Source of the DNA: Comamonadaceae bacterium
Lineage (GTDB): Bacteria > Pseudomonadota > Gammaproteobacteria > Burkholderiales > Burkholderiaceae_C
NCBI GenBank assembly: GCA_947460165.1
Contig: CANHKH010000082.1
Coordinates: 1-9,905 of the forward strand
Reading direction: 5' to 3'
DNA: 9,905 bases
Below are positions 1 through 6,805 of the stretch, piece after piece (position 1 is the stretch's first letter; every line of letters begins with the position of its first letter). A program made the translations under genes and the position numbers. Under the pieces are notes generated by a model. The model was not told the origin of the DNA, ran no database searches, and saw only the letters and a program-made list of their open reading frames with translations.

Positions 1-150
1 ATGTGCAGTCTGTTCCTCGTTTCAAGCCACCCGGTTCGCGTCAGCCCCAAGGAAACCGCCATCAAGAAAAAACATGATCACATCACTTGACTACGTGGGA
101 AGTCCCTGTAGCCGGATTTAGGTTCAACGGTTTGAATGACCTGGCGCTTT
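1..150. other. Left-edge intergenic stretch
   Basis: No gene is supported here. A 29-codon plus-strand frame starts at base 1 and stops at 90, but it has no visible ribosome binding site and no family resemblance, and it could equally be the tail of something outside. A small imperfect hairpin at 91-111 (CTAC, GGG, loop AAGT, CCC, GTAG) lies about 40 bases downstream of the hydrolase stop. It could slow or end minus-strand transcription but has no adjacent T-run, so it is not called a terminator. On the minus strand a GAGGA motif lies at the very edge, so a next gene could start just outside the window; this is speculative. Confidence 0.3.
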
Positions 151-912
151 TTATTTGAGAAACGCCTTGATCAACTCAGCCACCTCTTGCGGCTGCTCCA
201 TGAACAACATGTGGGGCGCACCTGCCACCACTTCAAGCTTGGCTTGGGGGATGTTCTGGGCAATCTGGCCCACCACCTCAATGGGGGAAGACAAGTCAAC
301 CTCACCCGCAATGCACAAGGTGGGTTGAGTGATGTGCGCAAGGCGTGGCAGTTGATCGATCTTGGAAATCGCGTTCCAGCCGTGCACCCAGCCGCCCGGG
401 TGTGCAGACAGCAAATGCGCTTCAATCGCCAAGTGGCCCTCGGTGGCCCTGAAGGCCGGCGTGAACCAACGCGCCATGGTCGCTTCAATGACGGCGCCCA
501 TGCCATGGTGCTTGGCATCTGTGCCGCGCTGGGCCGTGATGACCCGGAGTTCATCGCTCAAGGTGCACGGGCAAGCGCATGGAATCAGCGCAGACACATC
601 TTGCGGGTACAAATAGGCCAAAGACTGCGCGGTCATCCCGCCAAAAGAAAAGCCCACCACCGCGCAGGGCGGAAACTGCGCATGCGCCAAGGTCTCATGC
701 ACATCTTTGGCGAAATCATCCAAGTCCATGAGTTGCTCGTCGTCCACCGACAAACGCGGCGACTGCCCATGGCCGCGCAAGTCCATGCACATGACCCGGT
801 AATGCGGGCTCAACAGGTCGGCCAAGGGCTCCATAAAGCGCAGCGAACTGCCCACGGGGTGCAGCAATAAAACCGGGGCACCATGCCCCTTCAAGGTGTA
901 ATTCAATATCAT
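151..912 (-). CDS. Alpha/beta hydrolase, 3-oxoadipate enol-lactonase-like
   Basis: This 253-residue protein has the full layout of a small cytoplasmic alpha/beta-fold hydrolase. Visible are the oxyanion-hole motif HPVG (18-21), the strand-loop MDLRGHGQS (43-51), the nucleophile elbow GFSFG (87-91) with Ser89, the acid Asp206 in IAGEVDLSSP, and catalytic His234 in GAPHMLF. Length and motif order match the family of 3-oxoadipate enol-lactonases and related esterases, but the family is too broad to fix the substrate. There is no signal peptide. Its ATG (912-910) overlaps the TGA of the upstream reductase gene (911-909) in an ATGA arrangement, so the two are probably translationally coupled and act in one catabolic step series. 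The family call is secure; the exact reaction is not. Confidence 0.88.
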   Translation of the reverse strand: MILNYTLKGHGAPVLLLHPVGSSLRFMEPLADLLSPHYRVMCMDLRGHGQSPRLSVDDEQLMDLDDFAKDVHETLAHAQFPPCAVVGFSFGGMTAQSLAYLYPQDVSALIPCACPCTLSDELRVITAQRGTDAKHHGMGAVIEATMARWFTPAFRATEGHLAIEAHLLSAHPGGWVHGWNAISKIDQLPRLAHITQPTLCIAGEVDLSSPIEVVGQIAQNIPQAKLEVVAGAPHMLFMEQPQEVAELIKAFLK

Positions 913-1820
913 TTCTTGCGCCCATCCACGGTCACGCCCGACCAGTCTTCAAGCATTTTAGTGATGGTCGTGTAGTCCTCATTGGCGCGGCCCTCCAGCA
1001 TGCCCTGAAACCACAGCTGCATCACGCTGTGGCCCACCCACATGGGTACCTCCAAGGCGCGGGCTTCGTCCAAACACAAGCGCACATCCTTGTAGATGAT
1101 TGAAAATTTCCCGCCGTAATCAAACGACCGAGTGAGCACCGATTGGGGAAGCTTGTCCGTCGTGAAGGTGTTGCGACCCGTGCTGGAGTTGATGGCATCT
1201 ATCAGCGTGTTCGGGTCCACCCCCGCTTTGACCGCCAGCACCACCGCCTCTGAGGTGGCCGCCATGGCCGCCGCTGAAATCATGTTGTTGGCCAACTTGG
1301 TCATTTGTGCCAAACCGGGCGCCTCTCCCACATAAAAAATCTTATGGGCAATCGCTTCAAAAATAGGCAGGCTCATGTCGTAAGCCGCCTTGTCGCCGGC
1401 CACCATGGTCGCCAAAGTCCCCGCACGCGCCCCCCGCGGGCCGCCGCTCACGGGCGCATCCAACAAAGCAATGCCTTGCTGCGCCAGGCCCAGCGCCATT
1501 TCTTTGACGGTCGAGGTGCCAATGGTCGAGGCTTCTATGTACACCTTGAGCCGGGGTAAATCTTTGCCAATGCCGGTGTCTCCCAGGGCCACTTCAAGGC
1601 TGACTTGCGGCGAGGGCAAACAGGTGTACACCGTGTCTGCACCGGTGGCCGCGTCCCGGGGTGAGGTCGCGGCCCGCGCACCCAGGGCGACCAGGGGCTG
1701 CATGGCCGAAGCATCCGGGTCATACACGGCCACAGGGAACCCCTTGGCGATCAAGCGTTCAACCATGGGCGCGCCCATGGCCCCCACCCCAATGAACCCT
1801 ATGGCTGTTTGCGTTGTCAA
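909..1820 (-). CDS. NAD(P)-dependent reductase, 3-hydroxyisobutyrate dehydrogenase family
   Basis: The predicted 303-residue protein belongs to the beta-hydroxyacid dehydrogenase family, which oxidises or reduces small hydroxyacids or semialdehydes (3-hydroxyisobutyrate, tartronate semialdehyde). The Rossmann signature GFIGVGAMG occupies residues 8-16, the substrate-binding DAPVSGG is at 121-127, and the catalytic lysine is Lys175 in MTKLANN. A conserved KD follows at 244-245. The open frame extends to an ATG at 1982, but that extension has no family character and overlaps the divergent nucleotidase gene. A TTG at 1820-1818, with AGGGG about six bases upstream, places the GFIG motif at the usual distance from the N-terminus and gives a normal family length. 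It is first in a two-gene operon with the hydrolase. The substrate cannot be read from the sequence. Confidence 0.88.
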   Translation of the reverse strand: MTTQTAIGFIGVGAMGAPMVERLIAKGFPVAVYDPDASAMQPLVALGARAATSPRDAATGADTVYTCLPSPQVSLEVALGDTGIGKDLPRLKVYIEASTIGTSTVKEMALGLAQQGIALLDAPVSGGPRGARAGTLATMVAGDKAAYDMSLPIFEAIAHKIFYVGEAPGLAQMTKLANNMISAAAMAATSEAVVLAVKAGVDPNTLIDAINSSTGRNTFTTDKLPQSVLTRSFDYGGKFSIIYKDVRLCLDEARALEVPMWVGHSVMQLWFQGMLEGRANEDYTTITKMLEDWSGVTVDGRKK

Positions 1821-1939
1821 ATGTGGCCCCTGAACGAATGTGGTTGATGTGGGTGTGGCAGCAAGCCAGCCCACGGCTTCATTGAATTGACACGACTGGG
1901 CTGCATGCTGTCCCCATCTGAAAGACCAAGTATCGCCAC

Positions 1940-3811
1940 ATGCGCTTTTCATTGAGCATTCAAACTGTCGCCAAGGCTGCACTGTGCGCCCTCGGCCTGG
2001 GCCTTGGCCTGAGCTGGGCGGGCGGCGGTGAGCCGAGTTTTCCTGCCATCACACTCAAGCTCGCCCACATCAACGACCACCACTCCCAGCTCCAGCCCTT
2101 TGCCAACCAAGAACTCACGCTCAACGGCGTGGCCACGCAGGTTGAGCTGGGCGGCTTTGCACGCCTGACCACCTTGTTCCAACAAGCCCAGGCCCAATCC
2201 CCTGAGTTGCTGAAAATTCACGCCGGCGACGCCATCACAGGATCGCTCTACTACACCTTTTACAAGGGCGAAGCCGACGCCCAGATGATGAACACCATCT
2301 GCTTTGACGCCATGGCCCTGGGCAACCACGAGTTTGACGACGGCGACAGCACACTCGCCCAGTTCTTGGACACCTTGCGATCAGGCCCCTGCCACACAGC
2401 AGTCATCGCCGCCAATGTGTCACCCCAGCCAGGCACCGCCTTGGCCCCACGCTCGGCCGCGCCCTACCTGCAGCCCTTCACCCTCAAAACGGTGCAAGGC
2501 GTCAAGGTCGGCTTGATTGGCATCACCATCCAAGACAAAACCCAGAACGCCTCGCGCCCGCTGGCCAGCACCCGCTTTGCGAACGAGCTGGCCAGCGCCC
2601 AAGCCACCATAGACACCCTCAAGCGCAGCCACGGCGTGCGCCACATTGTGTTGGTGACCCACCAAGGCTATGAGCGCGACCAAGCCATGGCGGCCCAGCT
2701 CAGCGATGTGGACGTCATCATTGGCGGCGACTCCCACACCCTGCTGGGCGATTTCAGCGCCCTGGGCTTGCGCAGCTCAGGCCCTTATCCCACCGTGGTC
2801 AAGAACAAAGACGGCGACTTGGTGTGCATAGGCCAAGCCTGGGAATACGCCAAGGTGTTTGCCCTCATGCAGGTTCAATTCAACCGCCGTGGCGCGGTGG
2901 ACCGTTGCACCGGCCAAGCCTCTTTGGTGCTGGGCAGCGCATTCAAACGCCAGGACAGCGCCAAGGCCTGGCGCAGCCTGAACGCCGAGCAAAGCGCCGA
3001 ACTTGTCAGCGCCCTCAGCCGCCAGCCCGCCGTCAAAGTGGTGGAGCCAGACGCCAGCGCCCAGGCCGTGCTCCAGCGCTACACCGAGCGCATGGCGCAA
3101 GAAAAAAACAAAACCATAGGCACGGCAGCTGAAGCCTTGTGTTTGGTCCGGGTGCCCGGAGAGAGCGCCCAGCGCAACCCCGGCGTGGCCGGCTGCGAGC
3201 AGGCCCACACCCTGGCCCGCGGCAGCGATGCCGCGCAAGCGGTGGCCCAGTCGTTCTTGGCCGCCAGCCCACGCGCGCACTTTGCCCTGCAAAACGCCGG
3301 TGGCGTGCGGGTGCCCGTGGCCGCCGGCCCCGTGTCCATGGAGGCGGCTTACACGGTGCTGCCCTACACCAACGTCATTGTGGAGCTGGAGCTGAGCGGG
3401 CAAGAGCTGCTCAACGCCCTGGAGGGCGCCGTCTCCCACCACCTGGATGCCCAGCAGTCCAGCGGCTCACACCCCTACGCGGCCGGCCTGCGCTGGGACC
3501 TGAACATGAGCCTGCCCCAAGGCCGCCGCTTTGAGCGCGTGCAAGTGCAAAGCAAAGCCACGGGCGCGTGGTCAGACCTGGACCGCAGCCAACGCTACGT
3601 GCTGGCCACCAACGACTTCATTGCCGCAGGCAAAGACGGCTACACCACCTTGGGCGCCGTGTTCGCCGAGGGCCGCTTCGTCAACACCTACCGGCTCTAC
3701 ACCCAAACCTTTGCCGACTGGCTCTCCCAACAGGCGGTTGTCGCCCGGCCTGCGCGCAGCGACTATGCGCACCAAAGGGTGGTGACCCAGGCGGGTGTGG
3801 TGCTGCCCTGA
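1940..3811 (+). CDS. Exported bifunctional 5'-nucleotidase (UshA/NadN-like metallophosphoesterase)
   Basis: This 623-residue protein probably hydrolyses nucleotides or related phosphate esters in the periplasm to salvage nucleosides and phosphate. Residues 1-27 form a Sec signal peptide, with a basic start, a hydrophobic core from about 13 to 24 and likely cleavage after SWA. The N-terminal calcineurin-like domain shows NDHH (45-48), GDAITGS (96-102), GNHEFD (128-133, catalytic His130/Asp133), THQG (240-243) and GGDSHT (262-267). The C-terminal nucleotidase domain shows NAGGVR (452-457) and NDFIAAGKDGY (558-568). The usual GGHSH/Q motif reads GGDSH here, so one metal ligand differs from E. 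coli UshA; such variants may be normal in some subfamilies. No strong ribosome binding site precedes the ATG. It stands alone, divergent from the reductase operon across a 119-base gap. Confidence 0.93.
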   Translation: MRFSLSIQTVAKAALCALGLGLGLSWAGGGEPSFPAITLKLAHINDHHSQLQPFANQELTLNGVATQVELGGFARLTTLFQQAQAQSPELLKIHAGDAITGSLYYTFYKGEADAQMMNTICFDAMALGNHEFDDGDSTLAQFLDTLRSGPCHTAVIAANVSPQPGTALAPRSAAPYLQPFTLKTVQGVKVGLIGITIQDKTQNASRPLASTRFANELASAQATIDTLKRSHGVRHIVLVTHQGYERDQAMAAQLSDVDVIIGGDSHTLLGDFSALGLRSSGPYPTVVKNKDGDLVCIGQAWEYAKVFALMQVQFNRRGAVDRCTGQASLVLGSAFKRQDSAKAWRSLNAEQSAELVSALSRQPAVKVVEPDASAQAVLQRYTERMAQEKNKTIGTAAEALCLVRVPGESAQRNPGVAGCEQAHTLARGSDAAQAVAQSFLAASPRAHFALQNAGGVRVPVAAGPVSMEAAYTVLPYTNVIVELELSGQELLNALEGAVSHHLDAQQSSGSHPYAAGLRWDLNMSLPQGRRFERVQVQSKATGAWSDLDRSQRYVLATNDFIAAGKDGYTTLGAVFAEGRFVNTYRLYTQTFADWLSQQAVVARPARSDYAHQRVVTQAGVVLP

Positions 3812-3858
3812 GGCGGTGTGAGTGGGTCGGGTCTTCTTGAGTTGTTGGAGCTACGTCC

Positions 3859-3886
3859 CTGGACTAAGCTTTCAATCTTATTCCAG
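3859..3886. promoter_or_regulatory. Imperfect inverted repeat upstream of RHH/PIN locus, possible operator
   Basis: CTGGACTAAG and CTTATTCCAG form ten-base arms with one mismatch around an eight-base spacer, ending 21 bases before the antitoxin ATG. Ribbon-helix-helix antitoxins typically repress their own operon by binding such repeats. The role is inferred from position and family behaviour. Confidence 0.4.
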
Positions 3887-3907
3887 AGATTCGCTGAAGG
3901 GGCTGAC

Positions 3908-4135
3908 ATGAGAACCTTGACTGTGCGTTTGACCGAGCGCGAAGAGCGTGACTTGCAGCTGGCGTGCGAGTAAAGCGGCAAGACCAAAAGCGAGCTGGTG
4001 CGGCAGCTGTTGGCCGAGTCATTGCCGGGCTACCGCTTGCGCCAGGCCATGCAAGCGGCGCATGCCGAACTGGGCCCTGCGGCACGGCAGTCAGGCTGGC
4101 TGACCGAGGAAGATATGTTGCAAGACCTGTCTTGA
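3908..4135 (+). pseudogene. Ribbon-helix-helix (CopG/VapB-like) antitoxin gene, interrupted by in-frame TAA
   Basis: Starting at an ATG preceded by a strong AAGGGG five bases upstream, the frame reads MRTLTVRLTEREERDLQLACE and then TAA (3971-3973). The same frame continues immediately with SGKTKSELVRQLLAES and runs to a TGA at 4133-4135. Joined, the 75 codons give a normal short RHH antitoxin: an N-terminal beta strand (RTLTVRLT), two helices with the SGKTKSELVR turn, and an acidic tail ending in WLTEEDMLQDLS. The position of the stop fits a single CAA or CAG to TAA change at a residue that is usually Gln or another polar residue. A functional product is unlikely unless the stop is read through or a downstream start is used. 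The next gene is the remnant of the PIN toxin that such antitoxins neutralise. Confidence 0.8.
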
Positions 4136-4206
4136 AGGTGTTTTTGAACACCCATGTGTGCTTGCCTGCCACAGTGCTGGCCGAGGGCCGCCTGTCTTTT
4201 GTTCAA
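4132..4206 (+). pseudogene. Truncated PIN-domain toxin remnant (COG1569-like)
   Basis: A TTG overlapping the antitoxin stop (TTGA) opens a frame reading LKVFLNTHVCLPATVLAEG. This closely resembles the first strand and helix of PIN-family toxins, which begin KVFLDTNV. The first catalytic Asp is Asn here, and the following Asn is His. Resemblance fades after about 20 to 25 residues, and the rest of a roughly 130 to 140 residue ribonuclease is missing. The frame runs on without a stop into the amidase ORF, which produces a misleadingly long 586-codon frame from 3964. I interpret this as a dead toxin gene truncated by a deletion that joined it to the amidase upstream region. The 3' limit is approximate. 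Confidence 0.7.
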
Positions 4207-4272
4207 GCGGTGGTCACTCATGGCTTTGCTCGGAGCTGTCCACTGCGCCAGCAGGTGCTACAACCCTCTCCC

Positions 4273-5724
4273 ATGACCACCCCCACCGACTGGACCGCCA
4301 GCGAGCTGTCCACCCGCATCCATGCCCGCGAGGTGTCCTGCGTCGAAGTCATGCAGGCGTACCTGGCGCGCATTGAGCGGCTGAACCCGCGCTTTAACGC
4401 CATCGTCAACCTGGCCCCGGCCGAGGCGCTGTTGGCACAGGCGCTGCAGTGTGATGCCGAACTGGCGCAGGGCCGCTCGCGCGGCTGGCTGCATGGCGTG
4501 CCGCAGGCCATCAAAGACACGGGCGATGCACTGGGTTTTCCCAGCACCTTGGGCAGCCGCCTGTTGGCTGCCCGCATGCCGCGTGCCGACAGCATCATGA
4601 CGGCACGCATGAAGGCGGCGGGCTGCATCGTGGTGGGTAAAACCAACATGCCCGAGCTGGGCCTGGGCTCGCACACCTTCAACACCTTGTTTGGCGCCAC
4701 GCCCAACGCCTGGGACACGGCCGTGAGCGCGGGTGGCTCCAGCGGCGGTGCGGCAGTCGCTTTGGCCCAGCGCATGCTGCCGGTGGCCGATGGCTCGGAC
4801 TTCATGGGCAGCTTGCGCAACCCGGCAGGCTGGAACCATTTGTTTGGCATGCGGCCCTCGCAGGGTCGGGTGCCTTATGGCTCAGGCGTGGGCTCGGGCG
4901 TCGACGTGTGGCTGGACCAATTGGGCACCGAAGGCCCCCTGGCGCGCAGCGTGCGCGATTTGGCGCGCCTGCTGGCCACCCAGGCCGGGCACGATGCGCG
5001 CCAGCCTTTGTCCAGCCATGCGCCCCTGGATGTCTCAGGCCTGGCCTACCACGCCGACTCCCTCAGGGGCTTGCGCGTGGGCTGGCTGGGCGACTTGGGC
5101 GGCCACTTGGCGGTGGAAGACGGCATTTTGCAGGCCTGCCAAGAAGCCTTGCAGGCCATGCAAGGCGCGGGCGCTGAGGTGCAAACTTTGGCGCCAGGCT
5201 TTGATCCGCAGGCGCTGTGGGACTGCTGGCGGGTGTGGCGCGGCGCGCTGGTGGGCCCCAAGGTGGCGGGTCTGCTGGCGCTGCCGGGGGCGGCCGAACA
5301 CATCAAACCCGAGGCCCTGTGGGAGCACGAGCAGTCGCTCAAGCTCACGGCCATGGACCTGATGCGGGCCAGCCAGAGGCGCACGGTGTTTTATCACCAC
5401 CTGCTCCAGCTGTTTGAGCGTGTCGATGTACTGGCCCTGCCGGTCGCTCAGGTCTGGCCGTTTGCGCTCCAAGAGCGCTGGCCCCAGGCCATTGCAGGCC
5501 GCCCCATGGACACCTACCACCGCTGGATGGAGTGCACCATTTACGCCACGCTGGCCGGCCTGCCCGCCATCAGCGTGCCGGCGGGCTTTCACCCGACCCA
5601 GCCCTGGCCCATGGGGCTTCAGCTCATAGGCCGGCCCCAGGGCGATGTGGCGCTGCTGCAGGTGGCCGCCAGCTACGAGGTGGTGCGCCACGACTGGTTG
5701 CAGCGCCGACCGTCTTGCCTGTAA
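4273..5724 (+). CDS. Amidase (amidase signature family)
   Basis: This 483-residue cytoplasmic enzyme should hydrolyse amide bonds; the substrate is unknown. The Ser-cisSer-Lys triad is visible as Lys81 in AIKDTGD, Ser156 in AGGSSGGAAVA (153-163) and nucleophile Ser180 in SDFMGSLRNPA (175-185). The 24-residue gap between the two serines equals that in other amidase signature enzymes. The loop before the nucleophile reads SDFMGS rather than the common DTGGS, suggesting a distinct subfamily. The ATG at 4273 is chosen because family similarity begins with MTTPTDWTASELSTRIHAREVS; everything in frame upstream is toxin-antitoxin debris. No close Shine-Dalgarno sequence is seen. Its TAA lies inside the higBA operator. 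It sits alone between two broken toxin-antitoxin loci. Confidence 0.92.
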   Translation: MTTPTDWTASELSTRIHAREVSCVEVMQAYLARIERLNPRFNAIVNLAPAEALLAQALQCDAELAQGRSRGWLHGVPQAIKDTGDALGFPSTLGSRLLAARMPRADSIMTARMKAAGCIVVGKTNMPELGLGSHTFNTLFGATPNAWDTAVSAGGSSGGAAVALAQRMLPVADGSDFMGSLRNPAGWNHLFGMRPSQGRVPYGSGVGSGVDVWLDQLGTEGPLARSVRDLARLLATQAGHDARQPLSSHAPLDVSGLAYHADSLRGLRVGWLGDLGGHLAVEDGILQACQEALQAMQGAGAEVQTLAPGFDPQALWDCWRVWRGALVGPKVAGLLALPGAAEHIKPEALWEHEQSLKLTAMDLMRASQRRTVFYHHLLQLFERVDVLALPVAQVWPFALQERWPQAIAGRPMDTYHRWMECTIYATLAGLPAISVPAGFHPTQPWPMGLQLIGRPQGDVALLQVAASYEVVRHDWLQRRPSCL

Positions 5725-5725
5725 A
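5698..5725 (+). promoter_or_regulatory. Likely higBA promoter
   Basis: TTGCAG (5698-5703) and TGTAAA (5720-5725) are separated by 16 bases and match four of six consensus positions at -10. The -10 lies inside the palindrome at 5720-5738, so a bound repressor would block it. Start of transcription would be near 5732, leaving a very short leader before the higB ATG at 5742, which has no Shine-Dalgarno sequence. The -35 and -10 are within the end of the amidase gene. Confidence 0.5.
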
Positions 5726-5738
5726 CTCAGAGTTTACA
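5720..5738. promoter_or_regulatory. Perfect palindrome, probable HigA operator
   Basis: TGTAAACTCAGAGTTTACA is a perfect 19-base inverted repeat around one central base. It overlaps the amidase stop codon and the likely higBA -10. HigA-type HTH antitoxins bind palindromes at their own promoters, and this is by far the best candidate site. The palindrome is seen directly; the binding partner is inferred. Confidence 0.7.
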
Positions 5739-5741
5739 AAA

Positions 5742-6010
5742 ATGATTCTTTCCTTCAAGCACAAAGGGCTTGAGCGGCTCTACACCACCGGGAGCACCAA
5801 GGGGGTGCAACCCATCCATGCCGTCCGCCTGCGCGAGCTGCTGACGGCCCTGAACGTGGCGCGAGGCCCGCAAGACTCGCTCGCCCGTCATGGCGCTTGC
5901 ATGGGCTCAGCGGTGACAGGGCTGGCTTTCACGCCGTGACGGTGCAGGCCAATTGGCGCTTGAGCTTTCGCTTTATCGGAGAAGATGTGGAATTGCTGGA
6001 CTATCACTGA
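5742..6010 (+). pseudogene. higB: HigB toxin gene with one-base frameshift
   Basis: The frame from the ATG reads MILSFKHKGLERLYTTGSTK and on to LNVARGPQDSLAR, the typical first half of HigB, the RelE-fold ribosome-dependent mRNA interferase. It then drifts into unrelated residues and stops at 5937-5939. The typical second half (WRLHGLSGDRAGFHAVTVQ, then ANWRLSFRFIGEDVELLDYH) is present in another frame from TGG at 5891 to TGA at 6008-6010. Loss of a single base between about 5877 and 5891 explains it; restored, the protein would be 89 residues, the normal length. Gene order toxin-antitoxin is normal for hig loci. The alternatives are a sequencing error or, much less likely, programmed frameshifting; no slippery run is obvious. 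Confidence 0.85.
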
Positions 6011-6024
6011 ACAAGGCCCTCACC

Positions 6025-6324
6025 ATGGAAATGCACAACCCCGCCCACCCCGGCGACATTCTGAAGGGCTGGGTGTCCGACATGGACATCACCGTGACGG
6101 CTTTTGCCGACCATGTGGGAGTCAGCCGCGTCATGCTGTCGCGTGTCCTCAATGGACGCGCTGGTGTGAGCGCGGACATGGACCTGCGCCTGAGCGAGGC
6201 CTTGGGCACCACCCCGGGTTACTGGCTGGCCATGCAGACCCAGCGGGACCTGTGGGCCGCCAGCCAAGCCGCCAAGACCCGGCCCCGCATCCAGCGCATG
6301 AAGGCCGCGCCAGTGACCGTCTGA
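6025..6324 (+). CDS. higA: HigA antitoxin, XRE-family HTH
   Basis: This intact 99-residue protein begins MEMHNPAHPGDILK, the hallmark N-terminus of HigA antitoxins, which neutralise HigB and repress the hig promoter. The helix-turn-helix spans about residues 24-47 (VTAFADHVGVSRVMLSRVLN), followed by the GRAGVSADMDLRLSEALG segment and the LAMQTQRDLW dimer helix. An AAGG eight bases upstream supports the ATG at 6025; a second ATG two codons later is possible. It follows the broken higB by 14 bases. With its toxin dead, it may persist as a stand-alone repressor, perhaps still acting at the palindrome at 5720-5738. The tail (RPRIQRMKAAPVTV) is basic and probably disordered. Confidence 0.93.
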   Translation: MEMHNPAHPGDILKGWVSDMDITVTAFADHVGVSRVMLSRVLNGRAGVSADMDLRLSEALGTTPGYWLAMQTQRDLWAASQAAKTRPRIQRMKAAPVTV

Positions 6325-6370
6325 TGGAACGGCACCAAGCCCAAAGCACAAAACGGGTTTGCGGGGTTGA

Positions 6371-6409
6371 AAACAAAAAATCCCGGAAGTTTTGAGACCT
6401 TCCGGGATT
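6371..6409 (-). terminator. Intrinsic terminator of the tRNA-Arg gene
   Basis: AATCCCGGAAG and CTTCCGGGATT form a perfect 11-base stem around a 9-base loop (6379-6409). On the minus strand the hairpin is followed by six T residues, a G and more T residues (6371-6380). It begins seven bases beyond the encoded CCA of the tRNA. On the plus strand there is no T-run, so it mainly serves the tRNA, though the stem could also slow transcription coming from higA. Confidence 0.9.
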
Positions 6410-6415
6410 CTGATT

Positions 6416-6490
6416 TGGTACCACCAACAGGAATCGAACCTGTATCTAGCGCTTAGGAGGCACTCGTTCTATCCGTTGAACTATGGCGGC
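6416..6490 (-). tRNA. tRNA-Arg (anticodon CCU)
   Basis: The minus strand folds into a complete cloverleaf of 72 bases plus an encoded CCA. The acceptor arms are GCCGCCA and TGGTGGT, with G-U pairs. The D stem is GTTC/GAAC, the anticodon stem AGTGC/GCGCT closes loop CTCCTAA, and the T arm is ACAGG, TTCGATT, CCTGT. The anticodon CCT in the loop decodes AGG, a rare arginine codon in such GC-rich genomes. The discriminator base is A. Confidence 0.96.
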
Positions 6491-6501
6491 TCAACGAATG
6501 G

Positions 6502-6507
6502 ATTCTA
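6502..6507 (-). promoter_or_regulatory. Probable -10 element of the tRNA-Arg promoter
   Basis: On the minus strand TAGAAT ends 12 bases before the mature 5' end of the tRNA, a normal spacing for a tRNA promoter. No convincing -35 is visible. The rest of 6508-6638 shows no gene; it includes a short direct repeat AGCGCC on either side of AGGTCCC. Confidence 0.4.
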
Positions 6508-6638
6508 GAGTCTTTGCCAGCCAGACCGCCTTGCTACACATCGGACTGCACCGGTCTCAGGCGCTGGATGGATGGCACTTTGGTGCTTGCTCAGGCCTTA
6601 GCGCCAGGTCCCAGCGCCCAAACGCGCAGATTGGGTGC

Positions 6639-6725
6639 TTATTTTTTGGGTCGGTTGAACCAGTTGGCCAGCACGAACAGGCCAAAGACAACAAACATGA
6701 TGATCAGGATGTGGTGAATTTGCAT
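6639..6725 (-). CDS. 28-residue single-span membrane protein downstream of pucC
   Basis: A short minus-strand frame encodes MQIHHILIIMFVVFGLFV followed by LANWFNRPKK. The ATG is preceded at five bases by AAGGAA, a near-ideal ribosome binding site, which is the main evidence that it is real. Residues 6-21 form one hydrophobic span, and the basic RPKK tail predicts a cytoplasmic C-terminus. Two histidines lie at the N-terminal membrane edge. It starts 80 bases after the pucC stop on the same strand with no terminator in between, so it may be the last cistron of the antenna operon. I do not recognise the family. It could be an accessory antenna subunit, a small subunit of another membrane complex, or a gene unrelated to photosynthesis. 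Confidence 0.65.
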   Translation of the reverse strand: MQIHHILIIMFVVFGLFVLANWFNRPKK

Positions 6726-6805
6726 GGCGCTTCCTTGTCAAAAAAAGGGTGATGGGCTGGGGTGTTCAAGCTCAGACTCGGCGAGGTCCCAGGCACAAGC
6801 ATGGG

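Noticed and set aside
136..870. Long plus-strand frame opposite the alpha/beta hydrolase (244 codons)
   Set aside because: It is antisense to a gene with a complete catalytic triad, has no family motifs and no ribosome binding site; GC-rich antisense frames are common here.
1821..1982. N-terminal extension of the reductase gene to an ATG at 1982
   Set aside because: The extra residues have no family similarity, overlap the divergent nucleotidase gene, and a TTG with an AGGGG ribosome binding site sits just before the GFIGVGAMG motif.
3964..4272. Amidase start at the upstream ATG (586-residue protein)
   Set aside because: The extension first runs out of frame through antitoxin sequence and then in frame through toxin sequence; amidase similarity begins at 4273.
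5742..6010. Programmed frameshifting in higB
   Set aside because: No slippery heptamer or following pseudoknot is evident near 5877-5891, and HigB toxins are not known to need it; mutation or sequencing error is simpler.
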